Positions 26,533 through 36,745 of a stretch of DNA of 64,000 nucleotides are shown here, in pieces. The position numbers were made by a program, and so were the translations under genes. The notes beneath the pieces were generated by a model. It was not told the origin of the DNA and did not search any database. It saw nothing but the letters and a program-made list of their open reading frames with translations. This DNA is from Hondaea fermentalgiana (Eukaryota; Sar; Bigyra; Thraustochytrida; Thraustochytriidae), in the NCBI GenBank assembly GCA_014084085.1, contig NPFB01000041.1, positions 17,728-81,727 of the forward strand, in the 5' to 3' direction. Numbering within the stretch: the first letter of the stretch is position 1; every line of letters begins with the position of its first letter.

Positions 26533-28185
26533 TCAGTGCCGCTTGCGGAGGGTGATCGATGGCGTCGAGACGGTCACTGGTGCCTCGGAAGGATGGTCCT
26601 TGAGCGCCTCGCGCGTGCATTTGACAAGCGTCTGGACTGCGCGAGTGAGCTCGTCCTCGTCGTGCAGAGCAGTGATTGCAAAGCGAATGGACGGAGGGGG
26701 CAGGGGCGGGCGTTTGTTGCTGCCGACGACCTGCTTCACGGTGTCCGGGAGGATAATGTAGTTGGCAACGGTGGCCAAAACACCCTCCTCGCGCATCTTC
26801 TTGGTGATTGCGCGGAGCGTCTTCTCCTCAGCGCAACGCGTAGCCTCGTCGTAGTCAGCAGGGTCCTCCGCGAGCTGGTACTTGGGCGCGAGACGGACGT
26901 GAGCAAGTGCTGAAGATGGGTTGCTGACGGTAACAAGGTCACCATCAGCGAGCTTGCGCACGGCAGCGTGGAAAGTCTGTGCGTTCTTCTTCACGGCCGG
27001 AGCAAGCTTGGAGCGTGCCTCCGACGTAAGCAGCTTGATGGCCTGCGAAGCAACAGTCGAGACAAACGGGGGCGAACTTGCCGAGAAGCAGTAGCCAGCA
27101 CCACTGAGACGCTGGTGCTCGACCACCTCGCGAGAGCCGACACAGAAGCCGCCGACAGAGGCAAAGGTGGTGCTAAGAGACGAGACAAAGAGATCAATCT
27201 CGGACATTTCGATGCCAAAATGCTCGGCTACACCCTTGCCCGAGGCGCCAAAGACACCGATCGAGTGGCTCTCATCGAGAAATAGACGCCAGCGGTACTT
27301 GTTCTTGAGTCCAACAACCTCATCGAGGGGGCAGACGTCGCCATAGTTGCGGTAGAGACCCTCGACTACGATGAAGCGGCGCTGCGGCTTGCGCTTAAGA
27401 CGGCGATCCTCCTCTTCCACCTTTTGCAGAACACGTGCGAGGTCCTCCATGTCGTTGTGCTTGAAGAAGAGAACGCGGGAGCGCGAGAGGTTGACACCCG
27501 TGATAATGGCATCGTTGACCGCCTCGTCGACGACCAAAAGGTCGGAGCGGTTCGAGAAGGCAGGGATGGCGCTCGTGGCGGTCGAGTCGGCGTCAGAGTA
27601 CACGATGCAATCATCCGTGCCAAAGAAGTTGGCCAGGTCTTTTTCGAGAAAGACGTGCACATCGATGGAGCCGTAAAAGCCTCGCGGGCCGCAGGATCCG
27701 CAGCCATATTTGTTGAGGGCGTCTTCGGCAGCCTTGTGGATTTCCTTGCGCTGTCCAAATCCAAGAAAGTCCATGGTCGTAAGGTTCAACACCTCCTTGT
27801 CGACGCCGCTTACCTTGGTGTACTTGGACGGCTTGGTCTCGAGGAGAACAGAGTCCTCGAGCACCATGCGTGCGCCCTCGGTGAGGGGCGGGCACAGCGG
27901 CTCGGGCTCGTACTCGTTGAGGAGCTCCTGCGCTACGGCGGCCGGCAGGGTCTCCATCTTGCTCCGCTTCTTGCTGGGTCTCTGCAGCAGGATGTAGAGG
28001 ATGAGCAGGATGAGCGTCGTTTCCACAAGCAGATGCACCGGGTTCTCGCGCCACAAGTTGATCCACCACTTGAGGTACTCGTTGGCGCCGGGAATCTGCG
28101 CCAACATGCTCGTCACAAAGTGCGGCACATGGATGGACAACGTCAGGTCCTCTGCGCCCGGCTCGGCGGCGGAAGCGGCGCTCAT
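26533..28185 (-). CDS. SPTLC1: Serine palmitoyltransferase subunit 1 (LCB1)
   Basis: 550 residues from the ATG at 28185; the frame extends upstream only with a GTG. LCB1 pairs with LCB2 in the ER to condense serine with palmitoyl-CoA, the first step of sphingolipid synthesis. A transmembrane helix lies at about residues 46-70 (HLLVETTLILLILYILLQ). The alpha-oxoamine synthase fold is complete, with YGCGSCGPRGFYGSIDVH near 155-175, which includes the Cys mutated in human neuropathy, and LFLDESHSIGVFG near 290-302. The PLP lysine of LCB2 is replaced here (SSLSTTFASVGGFCVG), as expected for the non-catalytic LCB1 subunit. It is divergent from the MYSM1-like gene across a region with a gap. Confidence 0.95.
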   Translation of the reverse strand: MSAASAAEPGAEDLTLSIHVPHFVTSMLAQIPGANEYLKWWINLWRENPVHLLVETTLILLILYILLQRPSKKRSKMETLPAAVAQELLNEYEPEPLCPPLTEGARMVLEDSVLLETKPSKYTKVSGVDKEVLNLTTMDFLGFGQRKEIHKAAEDALNKYGCGSCGPRGFYGSIDVHVFLEKDLANFFGTDDCIVYSDADSTATSAIPAFSNRSDLLVVDEAVNDAIITGVNLSRSRVLFFKHNDMEDLARVLQKVEEEDRRLKRKPQRRFIVVEGLYRNYGDVCPLDEVVGLKNKYRWRLFLDESHSIGVFGASGKGVAEHFGIEMSEIDLFVSSLSTTFASVGGFCVGSREVVEHQRLSGAGYCFSASSPPFVSTVASQAIKLLTSEARSKLAPAVKKNAQTFHAAVRKLADGDLVTVSNPSSALAHVRLAPKYQLAEDPADYDEATRCAEEKTLRAITKKMREEGVLATVANYIILPDTVKQVVGSNKRPPLPPPSIRFAITALHDEDELTRAVQTLVKCTREALKDHPSEAPVTVSTPSITLRKRH

Positions 28186-29560
28186 CTTCGCGAGCAAGCA
28201 CGCTCCGCACGCACGCACGTACGCACGCACGCACGCAGGTCCGTACGTCCGCAGACCGGCTTGCGTTGCAGCTCTGCCGTCTGTTTCTGTCTCAAGGGCG
28301 GCGTCGCTCCGGCCGGCTAGGAGTACGTAAGCGCCTCGTAAGGTGCGCGTGCACCACGTGCCAGCGGGGCACCTCGCGCCTCCCGCGCCGTCCAGGCCGT
28401 CCGCAGCGGGGCCGCGGCAGCAGGCCGCGTGCGTTCCCGAGGGCGCGGCGGGCCGCGATGTGCTGCGCTCCGCGCTGCTTCGCTCGCTCCGCCGGCGGTC
28501 TCGAGCGGCGGGCGCGGCGACGACGGAGACTCGGCCTTCGAGTTATGCGCTCTTCGGCGAAACACCGCCTTTCGGGAAATCTTGGGGGGACTCCGGATAA
28601 AGTTTTGGTTTACCCGGCAATGCTTTGTTCTGATAGACCGGTTTCCCGACATGGACCCTGCAGGGGGGGCTGCCCCGGCCTCTGGGCGTGTATCTTTGCA
28701 GTGGCGTGGTCTCTGGCGCCGTTCGAGGAGCGTCGCACAGCAGCCACTGCGATCCGCTTTTGCGCTCATGTTCAACCCAGGGATCACTGCTCCGGCCGTC
28801 GCGGTACGGCTCTGGGTGTCAAAGATGGAGGAGCACGAGTCCAGCAGGGGGGGTGTCCCTGCGACGCCTTGATTTGGGCCACAAAGCCTAACTGTCACTC
28901 GCGGCGCCGCCACTGCGCAGAGAGAGAGAGAGAGAGAGGGTGAGAAAGATTTTTCTTTCTGCGGTTGGGCGGCGGGGATGCGCAGTGCGCGGGCGCTATA
29001 ACCCACTTGGCGAGCGGAAAGCCCCACTTGCGCGGCGCGTCACCAGCGCTTGGCCGGCGGCCGCGGCCGCGGCACAGTGGGCGCGGCGGGAGGCCGACTT
29101 GCGCGGGCCGCGCGCAAGTGGAGCAAAAGCGAGCCACACAGAGGTTTGCGGCGGCGGAAGGCCCCCTCCCGCCCTCCCAAGCGGCAAAAAAGAGAGCAGC
29201 GCGAGCAACCNNNNNNNNNNNNNNNNNNNNNNNNNNNNNNNNNNNNNNNNNNNNNNNNNNNNNNNNNNNNNNNNNNNNNNNNNNNNNNNNNNNNNNNNNN
29301 NNNNNNNNNNTGAGGACAGGCGCGGCGCGCGGGCTGCGGCGCGCGCGAGCGCCAGGAGGCCGCGCTCGGCCGGGTCGTGATCGACCCGCGGGATCGGGTG
29401 ATCGACTGATTTGAGTGATCGATTGACGCGCCCGCGAGGTCGGTTGGTCTCGCCATACTACACTGCACTGCACTGCGCTGCGAGAGCAAAGCACGGCGGG
29501 AATCCAGGCCGCGCTCGAGCGCGGTCGCGGCGAGAGGTCGCGGGAGAGGAGGCAGCAAGC
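28186..29560. other. Long divergent intergenic region interrupted by an assembly gap
   Basis: 1375 bp between the starts of SPTLC1 and the MYSM1-like gene. It includes an (ACGC)n run at about 28207-28236, an (AG)n run at about 28920-28938, two oligo-G stretches near 28661-28671 and 28843-28851, and the 100-N gap. Frames through it are Arg/Ala-rich and some cross the gap, so none is accepted. Both promoters must lie here. A small gene hidden by the gap cannot be excluded. Confidence 0.45.
29211..29310. other. Assembly gap (100 N)
   Basis: Exactly 100 N in a very GC-rich promoter region, probably a sequencing dropout of unknown true size. Confidence 0.98.
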
Positions 29561-32500
29561 ATGGCCATGGACGACGCGAGCTCGGCGCTGATCGCGCGCC
29601 TGCTGCAGGAGGACAACGAGTACGCGATGAATGCGATGGCCGGGTTCATGGACTCGAGCGAGTCCGAGGAAGACGACGGCGCCTACGTCGGGGGCAGGCG
29701 CAAGCGCAAGAAGAAGGGAGGCAAACGCGGCCAGGGCGGCAAGCGGCGCACGCTGGACGAGGACTACGAGCAGGCCAATGTCTCGGACGTTGCCGACGAC
29801 GAAGAGGACGACTACCTCAGCGACGACAGCGCCGGGGCCAAGCCACGCCGACGCGGACGTGGACGCAAGCAGTCGAGTGCTTCTTCCAGTAAAAAAGACG
29901 GCGAGAGGAAGCGTGCAGCCCCGCGCCGCTGGACCTCGACCGAGGAGACTCGCTTCGAAGAGGCCCTTGAGCTCTACGGCCGCGACTGGAAAAAGTGCGC
30001 CGCCCATCTCGACTCGGGACGCAAGCCCCGCGACATCGCTTCGCATGCGCAAAAGTACTTTATCAAGCTCTACAAGGATGACAAACCCTTGCCGGACAAG
30101 GTGCGCGAGTCCGGAGAAGGGTACACCCTCTCAGGCAAACCGCTCGACCCAAACTCAGCCGCTGCGCGCGCCTATGGCGTCCACGGATCTCGCGGCCAGC
30201 GCGCCTACCGGACCGAGGTTGCCAATGCCAAGCGGTCCGCCGCCGCGGAGAAGCGCAGGTCTGACTCGGTGTCTTCGCAGCAAAAGTCGAATGTAACCGA
30301 GACCGGCAAGCAGCAAGCCAAGGTCATCGCCGCTGACACTACCACCGCCCACAATGGTAATACGGAAAAGGAAAACCAGGCCAGTCAGTATCACGCAACA
30401 GTGCCAGCTGCGGTCAACTCCGCCGCTGTCTGCGCGTCCACCGGTCCTGAGCATCAGCACTCCAGTGCGTCGTCACACTTTTACGAGCATTCTCGTGAGC
30501 AGCTCGCGTCGAGTCCAGTCCTTGAATTCGGATCAAACGAAGCTGACATGGGTATGCACGTGCATGGCTCTAGCCTGCATGGTGACCACACTTCAGCAGC
30601 AGCAGCAGTAACTGCAGCATCGTCATCAAGAGCAGCAGGAGCAGCAGGCAGCGGCGGTAGCGTTGGCGTTTCGTCCCCTTCAGCTGCGTACGACCAGGCC
30701 GATCGTGACATGGATGCAGCCTTTGCAGCAGAATCCTCTGCGGGCCACGGACATCCAACCTTTGACGATGATGACGACCAGGGCGCACTGGGCCTCGCTA
30801 CAGATTCTGTTGCTGCGCCTTTGCATACATCGGGAGACTCGCTGAATCGAGATGACGAGCCGAGAGCGCCCAGCCCACAGCAAGTCGAACACGAAGAACA
30901 TCCTCATCGTTATGAGGAGCAGTCGTCAAATCAGGCGGAAGCATCGCCTGATTGCCCTGCAACTGGGCGGAGTGGACGCGGCAGCAGCAATAGCTCGAGA
31001 TCCGGAGCCCAGCCAGACATTTCCGAGCCTGACGAGGCTTCTGATCCAGCTGACGTACCCGAACAAGGAGACGAGAGCAACGACGGCATTCATTATAATG
31101 TGGAAGGTCTCCCGGAGGGCTTTGACATTATGGATGAGACGGCTGATTTAAGTTCGCTGTCAGCACGTCAGCGCAACGATGTCCTCTTGGCCCGAATGAA
31201 GGCCAAGGGCATCAAGCTCCGGCAAAAGGTCGACGGTTCAGGACCCCGCCGTCGCGACTACCAGAACAACGACAACAATGACGACGACGATGGCGACGGC
31301 AATGAGAGCGGCTGCGAAAACGATGCCGAACGCACCGGCGGTAAACTTGGTTCTGGCCCGAGCGCTGCCGAAAGACGCAAACTACGGGCCCAACGCAAGA
31401 AGCAAGAGGCGTGGGAAAAGCAGCAAGCCAAGCAACAACAAGTATACGGCGAGGACGGTAGAACAGAGTACTCGAGGAACCGTTCGCGTCGACGGACGGC
31501 CACACGATTCATTCAGGCCCCTTCGGAAGCTCTTGAATTTGTTCCCTTTTCTCAGTATGTGGGCCCTCCCGCAAGTGGGCCGCGATCGCAGCCGTTTCGC
31601 GTCACTGTTCACTCGAGTGTGTACGCAACGGTGGATTTGCACGCCCACTTGTCCACGTCAGAAGTGATGGGCTTCCTTGCCGGTACCTTTGACGCTGCGA
31701 AACTCACCATCGAAATCAAGGGCGCCTACCCAGGTCGGTCCACCTTGGACGGTGCCACCGAGTGCGAAATGGATCCTATGACCGAGGTGGCGCTGCGCGA
31801 CACGATCCAAAAGGACGGGCTGACCGTGGTTGGCTGGTATCATAGCCATCCGACCTTTGAGCCGGTACCCAGCCAATGCGACGTTGCGAACCAGGCCAAC
31901 TACCAGGCGCTTTTCCGGGATGGTCCTTCGAATCTTGAGCCGTTTCTCGGACTCATCATGAGCCCTTACGATATGCGTCTCCCGCAAAGCAACAGATCGC
32001 AATTTTCGTGGTTTTATGTCGAATCGCCGACCCTAACCAAGACTGCCAAACGTGTGGAGGCGGACCTTGTTTGTGACGAGGCGCTGCCACCAGAGGCCCG
32101 CGAACGCATGCGTACGCTGGTAAAGGAAAAGGATCAGTCGAGCAGCGCTGCTGTTGATTTCTCCAAAACGTGGCGCAGTCTCCCCGGCCAGGCACCTTGC
32201 ACGTTTGCAGAGAAGGTGCGACGTTCTCTTGCCTTTTGGCTGCCGCCGCTCGTGCATGGTCTTGTATCCGATGAGGCCCGCCGCTTGACCTCAAGCTCGA
32301 GTCCGGCTGCATTAACGTCCTCGGCGTCTTCGCCCGAACCGGCGTCCTCATCATCTTCTTCTTCGTCGTCATCGTCCGCGCTGGACCCAGAGCAGAGTGA
32401 GGCGCGGCCCGAAGCTCTGATAGAAGGGACTCCTCAAGTCCCCAAGGAAGTTGCACCTCAAGTTCCTACGGAGGCGACGCCGCAAGTTCTTGCCGAGATA

Positions 32501-32836
32501 ACGCCGCAGGGGGCTCCTCCTCACAGCAGCAGCGCCGAGGTGAAGCCTGCTACGGGTGACCCCACCACAGTGACTGATGCGCAAGGATTGGTTCGCCGAC
32601 TTCCTGCAAGAGCCGCAGCTCGAGCCAAAGCGAAAGCAGCTGCCGAGGCCAAAGCCAAATTGGAGACGGAAACTGAGACTAAGACTGAGACGGATCCAGC
32701 TCAACTGGATGTGGCATTGCCAAAATCGGTTGGCCGAAACGATGTAGCGCCTGCCACGACGCCACCAGCTGAGCTACGCCCTCAGAGTGCAGCCGACGCA
32801 CTTCTCGATGACATCCTTGGCGGTCTTGTGAGCTAG
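29561..32836 (+). CDS. MYSM1: SANT + JAMM/MPN histone H2A deubiquitinase-like protein (MYSM1-like)
   Basis: 1091 residues, single exon, from the ATG at 29561; upstream frame has only a TTG. The N-terminus is acidic then Lys/Arg-rich (nuclear). A SANT/Myb domain spans about 122-180 (RRWTSTEETRFEEALELYGRDWKKCAAHL...IASHAQKYF). A low-complexity linker of about 490 residues follows. The MPN domain spans about 678-835 and has a full JAMM zinc-protease motif: Glu701 in SEVMGFLAG, then His761-Ser-His763, Ser771 and Asp774. It should therefore be an active metalloprotease, most likely removing ubiquitin from histone H2A as MYSM1 does. I see no SWIRM domain between SANT and MPN. The C-terminal 250 residues are Ser/Thr/Ala-rich repeats of TPQVP type and a charged helix. 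Confidence 0.87.
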   Translation: MAMDDASSALIARLLQEDNEYAMNAMAGFMDSSESEEDDGAYVGGRRKRKKKGGKRGQGGKRRTLDEDYEQANVSDVADDEEDDYLSDDSAGAKPRRRGRGRKQSSASSSKKDGERKRAAPRRWTSTEETRFEEALELYGRDWKKCAAHLDSGRKPRDIASHAQKYFIKLYKDDKPLPDKVRESGEGYTLSGKPLDPNSAAARAYGVHGSRGQRAYRTEVANAKRSAAAEKRRSDSVSSQQKSNVTETGKQQAKVIAADTTTAHNGNTEKENQASQYHATVPAAVNSAAVCASTGPEHQHSSASSHFYEHSREQLASSPVLEFGSNEADMGMHVHGSSLHGDHTSAAAAVTAASSSRAAGAAGSGGSVGVSSPSAAYDQADRDMDAAFAAESSAGHGHPTFDDDDDQGALGLATDSVAAPLHTSGDSLNRDDEPRAPSPQQVEHEEHPHRYEEQSSNQAEASPDCPATGRSGRGSSNSSRSGAQPDISEPDEASDPADVPEQGDESNDGIHYNVEGLPEGFDIMDETADLSSLSARQRNDVLLARMKAKGIKLRQKVDGSGPRRRDYQNNDNNDDDDGDGNESGCENDAERTGGKLGSGPSAAERRKLRAQRKKQEAWEKQQAKQQQVYGEDGRTEYSRNRSRRRTATRFIQAPSEALEFVPFSQYVGPPASGPRSQPFRVTVHSSVYATVDLHAHLSTSEVMGFLAGTFDAAKLTIEIKGAYPGRSTLDGATECEMDPMTEVALRDTIQKDGLTVVGWYHSHPTFEPVPSQCDVANQANYQALFRDGPSNLEPFLGLIMSPYDMRLPQSNRSQFSWFYVESPTLTKTAKRVEADLVCDEALPPEARERMRTLVKEKDQSSSAAVDFSKTWRSLPGQAPCTFAEKVRRSLAFWLPPLVHGLVSDEARRLTSSSSPAALTSSASSPEPASSSSSSSSSSSALDPEQSEARPEALIEGTPQVPKEVAPQVPTEATPQVLAEITPQGAPPHSSSAEVKPATGDPTTVTDAQGLVRRLPARAAARAKAKAAAEAKAKLETETETKTETDPAQLDVALPKSVGRNDVAPATTPPAELRPQSAADALLDDILGGLVS

Positions 32837-33189
32837 ATTTTTACCCTCGTACTCACACAGACTTTTGCTGCAGTCTCTCAGCCAGCCAGTCGCGGCCAGT
32901 CAGCCAGCGAGCGAGCCATCTAGCATGCATGTATGCAAACAAGCGCGCAAACAAGCATGCCAGCATGCCAGCAAGCAAGCAAGCAAGCAAGGCCCTAAAA
33001 GAAGAGACAAACTCAAGTTCCGCACACACTTTTCTTCATCAATCGTTCATTCATTCATGCACACGTTCAACACTTGTGTACCCTGTAGTACTTTCGTTTT
33101 CCTTCATTCTACTTTCATTGTTCTTTTCTCTTTTCTCTCTCATGACTTTTTACTTGAGTTCGGTTCGACCACCAATTCTTTTTACAAGA
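32837..33189. other. Convergent 3' region, no gene seen
   Basis: 353 bp between the stops of the MYSM1-like and enoyl-CoA hydratase genes. It has a (GCAA)n run at about 32969-32991 and a T-rich second half. Nothing else is evident. Confidence 0.5.
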
Positions 33190-34131
33190 TTACTTATCGT
33201 GAATATAACCAGCCTTGAGTCCCTGAAAGTCCGGGTCGCGCTTTTCGACGTAGCTTGCGACGCCTTCCTTGCTGTCAGGATGTTTGAAGGACCGGGTCAT
33301 GAGTTGGTCAGACTCATCATAAGATGTATCTTGGTCACGATCGAGGTGCTCGTACACCTGGCGCTTCATCGCCGCCATGGAGGCTGGCGAGCACATCTTG
33401 GCCATCTCGCGGGCATACTCAAGCGTGGCCTTCATGAGGGCGTCCTTGTCCTCGTAGACGCGAGTGACGAGGCCAAGGTCCTTGGCCTCATCGCCAAGAA
33501 ACACGCGGGACGACAAGAGCACGTCGAGGGCATTGGAAACGCCGGCGATGCGGGGCAGCATGAAGGAGCTCCCGTGCTCGGCGACGAGACCACGCTTGGC
33601 AAAGGCCGAGGTAAACTTTGCGCCCTTGGTGGCAAAGCGTACGTCTGTGTGCATGGCCAGCACAAAGCCAAGGCCTGCAGCGGGGCCGTTGATGGCGGCA
33701 ATGATGGGCTTAGGGATGCGCGTGGCCTGCGACTGCTGCAGGCTGCGGCGAGCGGTCATGCCGGCAGGCTGCCTGTCCTTGCTGCCAATCGTCTTGAGAA
33801 GCTCCATCTCGGCGCCCGCGCAGAACGCGCGGCCTGCGCCCGTCACGACAATGACTCGAACGCGTTCATCGGCGGCGGCCTTGTCGAGCATGTCAAAGTA
33901 CAGCGCCTGCATCTCGTTCGTCAGCGAGTTGAGCCGTGTCGGGCGGTTCAGGGTCAGCACGCAGACTCCGCCATCAATGACCTCGTAGAGAATGACGTCC
34001 TTCTCTTGCTCAGCGGCGTCGGCGGCGCTCGACGTCGCGTTCGCCGACACTTGCTGGGACGCCATCTTCATCTCCGGGGCCAGATGCCGCCGCAGCATCT
34101 GCGCGCGGCGCGCCGAGCGCGAGGCGTCCAT
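33190..34131 (-). CDS. Enoyl-CoA hydratase/isomerase family protein (crotonase fold)
   Basis: 313 residues from the ATG at 34131. The crotonase core begins at about residue 48 (ILYEVIDGGVCVLTLNRPTRLNSL). The oxyanion-hole segments are GAGRAFCAGAEM near 98-108 and NGPAAGLGFVLAMHTDVRFAT near 148-168, and the catalytic-acid region is RGLVAEHGSSFMLPRIAG near 180-197. The enzyme should add water to, or isomerise, enoyl-CoA esters during fatty acid or amino acid breakdown. The first 27 residues are Arg-rich with only two acidic residues (RSARRAQMLRRHLAPE), compatible with a mitochondrial presequence. There is no peroxisomal SKL; the protein ends YIHDK. In-frame Met at residue 12 is another possible start. 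Confidence 0.9.
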   Translation of the reverse strand: MDASRSARRAQMLRRHLAPEMKMASQQVSANATSSAADAAEQEKDVILYEVIDGGVCVLTLNRPTRLNSLTNEMQALYFDMLDKAAADERVRVIVVTGAGRAFCAGAEMELLKTIGSKDRQPAGMTARRSLQQSQATRIPKPIIAAINGPAAGLGFVLAMHTDVRFATKGAKFTSAFAKRGLVAEHGSSFMLPRIAGVSNALDVLLSSRVFLGDEAKDLGLVTRVYEDKDALMKATLEYAREMAKMCSPASMAAMKRQVYEHLDRDQDTSYDESDQLMTRSFKHPDSKEGVASYVEKRDPDFQGLKAGYIHDK

Positions 34132-35050
34132 GATTCTTGCTGACGAGGGGCGCGTGCACGCCTCGAGTCCACGACCTGGTGGCGAAGCAGTTCGCGCCGC
34201 GGGACTTGGCTTTCTACGGCGAGCGATGCGGTTCTGCCGGGTCGCATCCGGGCCGAGGATGTACTGCCACTGCTGCTACTACTGCGAGCAGGGCGTAGTA
34301 TGTATACCAGTGGCAGGCAGACCTAGGCAACAATCCGATCATGGCGCGAGGCCGAGTCCGACAGGCTGCCGAGCCAGATCGTGGCGGCGCCGCGGGCGAC
34401 CTCGGGGGCCTCGGCGCGGCAGCGTCTCGGCGCCCGTGGCCCAGAACGCGGCTGACAGCGAGTGGAGACGGGGAATGGAGGGGACGATCGCGCAGGAATG
34501 AGACATCCCGTGCACCATGCGGCGACTCGGGAGTCCCGGGGGAGGACGGACAAAGGATTGGGATGAAAAATCACACGGTTGAACGGCAGCAACAGAGTGG
34601 TGATAGTGATCTTATGACGATGATGATGCAAGAGAATGGAGGTATAGGTGTCTGCGTGTAGTTACTGTTAGTGTGGAGTGAGAGAAAGAGTGACAAGTAC
34701 AATGAAGAAGAAGAAGAAGAAGAAGATGATGATGATGATGCAGGAGAGCAGGGATCATCATGGGTTCTCTTGTACGTTGAGAGACGCACAGAGAGAAATG
34801 ACCAGCAGAATGGTGATATTGATGATGACGATAATGACGAGGACGAAGACGCAAGCAAGTACGTACGCCATGAGGGACTCAGGCTTGCTGGCTGGCTGGC
34901 TGGCTGACCAGCGAGCTAGCTAGCTGCCCGAATGATTGCTTGCTCCATAATTATTGCTCACGCTTGAGCAAGGATCTCAAGACGATCAGAATGCTGGCAG
35001 TAGCAAAAGAATGCAAAGTTCAAGAAGTCAGGAAAAAAGAAAGAGAAAGG
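34132..35050. other. Intergenic region with several microsatellites
   Basis: 919 bp between the enoyl-CoA hydratase start and the stop of the next minus-strand gene. It contains a (GAA)n run at about 34703-34723, a (GAT)n run at about 34724-34740 and a (CTGG)n run at about 34886-34908. The first 350 bp are GC-rich and probably contain the hydratase promoter. No gene is supported. Confidence 0.5.
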
Positions 35051-35608
35051 CTAGTCCTCGTAAAGCGGGTCGCAGCGCTTTTCTTTGCAAGCAAGAAGCT
35101 TGCTACGACACTTTTCCATGGAGCAGTCGGCCATGGCGCGTAATAGATAGTCCTCGTAGCACTTGGTGTAGGCCTCGGACTCTACGGCTTTGGAGGACTG
35201 GCAGCCAGTTACGCAGCGATGCCACTCCTTGATTTTGGCAGGATTCGTGATCGTGTCGGGCGCTTTGCGGCCCTGAGGAATCTCAGAGACTTCGGGTGCG
35301 TCGTCACCCTTGACACGACGCTGCATCTCGAGCGTTGAGCCCTTCATGCCAAGCGCACTGGCTTCGCATTGTGTCTGGCAGTACTCTGCATGCTTTTTGA
35401 ACTCTTCGGTGGCAATCGGCCCGCAAGCCGTTCTCGCTCCCTTGAGGAAATGCTTGCGCGCGCACGGGCCGTTTGCAGAAATGCATTTGCTCACCTCGGT
35501 AAAGCAGCGACTCGCGGTCTTGAAGCACGCCTCGCCTCGCTCCTGCTCCTTGCCCTCCGGCAGCGAGGCGACCACGCGGTCCTGCACCGCGCGCGAATAC
35601 TTGTCCAT
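35051..35608 (-). CDS. Cysteine-rich orphan protein with heptad-spaced CX6C motifs
   Basis: 185 residues from the ATG at 35608. I do not recognise the family. It has 14 cysteines. In the first half four are spaced exactly seven apart (C-x6-C-x6-C-x6-C near residues 28-49), so they would line one face of a helix. Further pairs are CQTQC, CVTGC and CSMEKC, and a Lys/Cys-rich end (CKEKRC) closes the protein. No signal peptide is seen and Lys/Glu content is high. Disulfide-linked helices of the kind imported into the mitochondrial intermembrane space (CHCH, small Tim) are one possibility, but the spacings are not the classical CX9C or CX3C twin pattern. Composition and codon use look coding throughout. 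It is divergent from SEC24. Confidence 0.75.
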   Translation of the reverse strand: MDKYSRAVQDRVVASLPEGKEQERGEACFKTASRCFTEVSKCISANGPCARKHFLKGARTACGPIATEEFKKHAEYCQTQCEASALGMKGSTLEMQRRVKGDDAPEVSEIPQGRKAPDTITNPAKIKEWHRCVTGCQSSKAVESEAYTKCYEDYLLRAMADCSMEKCRSKLLACKEKRCDPLYED

Positions 35609-36645
35609 CTTGGCTCCGTCTACTGCGCTGCCGCTGCTTCTTCTCTTCCGCGGACCGCAAGCTGGTTTCGAGCTCAAGCTCCGCGCTCTCGTTCGGGCTT
35701 TGTCTCGCGGGAGATACTAGGCCTGGCAGCCGCGGATAGAGTGACAGAGAGTCACTCCTCCTCGAGACGAATAACTGACCTGACTGACGGCCACGCTCAC
35801 CGCCGTTTTGGCAGCGCAGGCCGCTCGCCACCTCGATCGATTTGCGGACATTTCCATGGCAAGCAAAGACGTCTTCTCCAGAGCGCTGGCCGGCAAGACA
35901 TCATCCGTCGGTCAGTCGCTCGCCGCCTCGCCGCCTCGCGCCTTTTGTGCGAAAGCGGCCCCGCGTGTCGCAGAACCATTACAGAACCACCACGGAACTT
36001 TGCAATTCGGGTTGCGGTGAGGAACCATGGCAGAACCGATAAGGAACCTCGGTTCGCGCTGGTTCGCCCAGGCGGCGCCAAGAAGGCGGGCCTGGCGCGG
36101 CGCCGTTGTCGCGGCAGACCTCGAGGCCGCTGCCGCCGCCGCCGCCCCCGCGCCGCCCTCGCCCGCGCCGCGCCGCCTTGCGCCCGCGCGAGGAGGCGAT
36201 CCGCGCCGCGCCGCCGCGCCGCGTGCCGGGTCTCGCTCCCCGGGCGCCGCCCGCGTCCGCCGCTGCGCAGTCGGGGCGCGAGCCGAGGCTGCCAAGGTGG
36301 CATCCCTTCGCTCCTTCATACGTGCATTCATCCATCCATCCATCCATCCAGCTCGCGCCCGCCAGCTCGGCCGCGCAGCCGCCGCAGACGCGCGCGCGCG
36401 AGCCGCCGCGACGCCCCGGCGAGGAGACCGTCCCGCTCGGAGCGGCCGTGGGCCTGCTCGAGGCCAGCTGGCCACGAGGCGCGGCCGTGGGAGCCGTCCG
36501 TGGTGAGCTCTAGTCTATATCTTGCCGCGAGAGGTGAACTACTTGCGCGGCGTGGTGAACGTTGGGCACGGAATTCGGGTCGAGGCCACGTGGTGTGCGT
36601 GCGAACGACCACGTCAGCAGGGGACGCAGACAGGTGAAGGCGTTG

Positions 36646-36676
36646 TTCGATTCGATTCGATTCGATTCGATTCGAT
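36646..36676. repeat. (TTCGA)n pentanucleotide microsatellite
   Basis: Six copies of TTCGA in the presumed SEC24 5' UTR or promoter. Confidence 0.9.
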
Positions 36677-36712
36677 ACCTTTCGTGTCGTTTTGCTTCGT
36701 CTGGACGAGTGA

Positions 36713-36745
36713 GGCAAGGCAAGGCAAGGCAAGGCAAGGCAAGGC
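36713..36745. repeat. (GGCAA)n pentanucleotide microsatellite
   Basis: About six copies of GGCAA ending 36 bp before the SEC24 ATG, probably within the 5' UTR. Confidence 0.9.

Noticed and set aside
28895..30052. Long minus-strand frame spanning the N gap
   Set aside because: It crosses 100 unknown bases and is antisense to the start of the MYSM1-like gene; composition is not protein-like.
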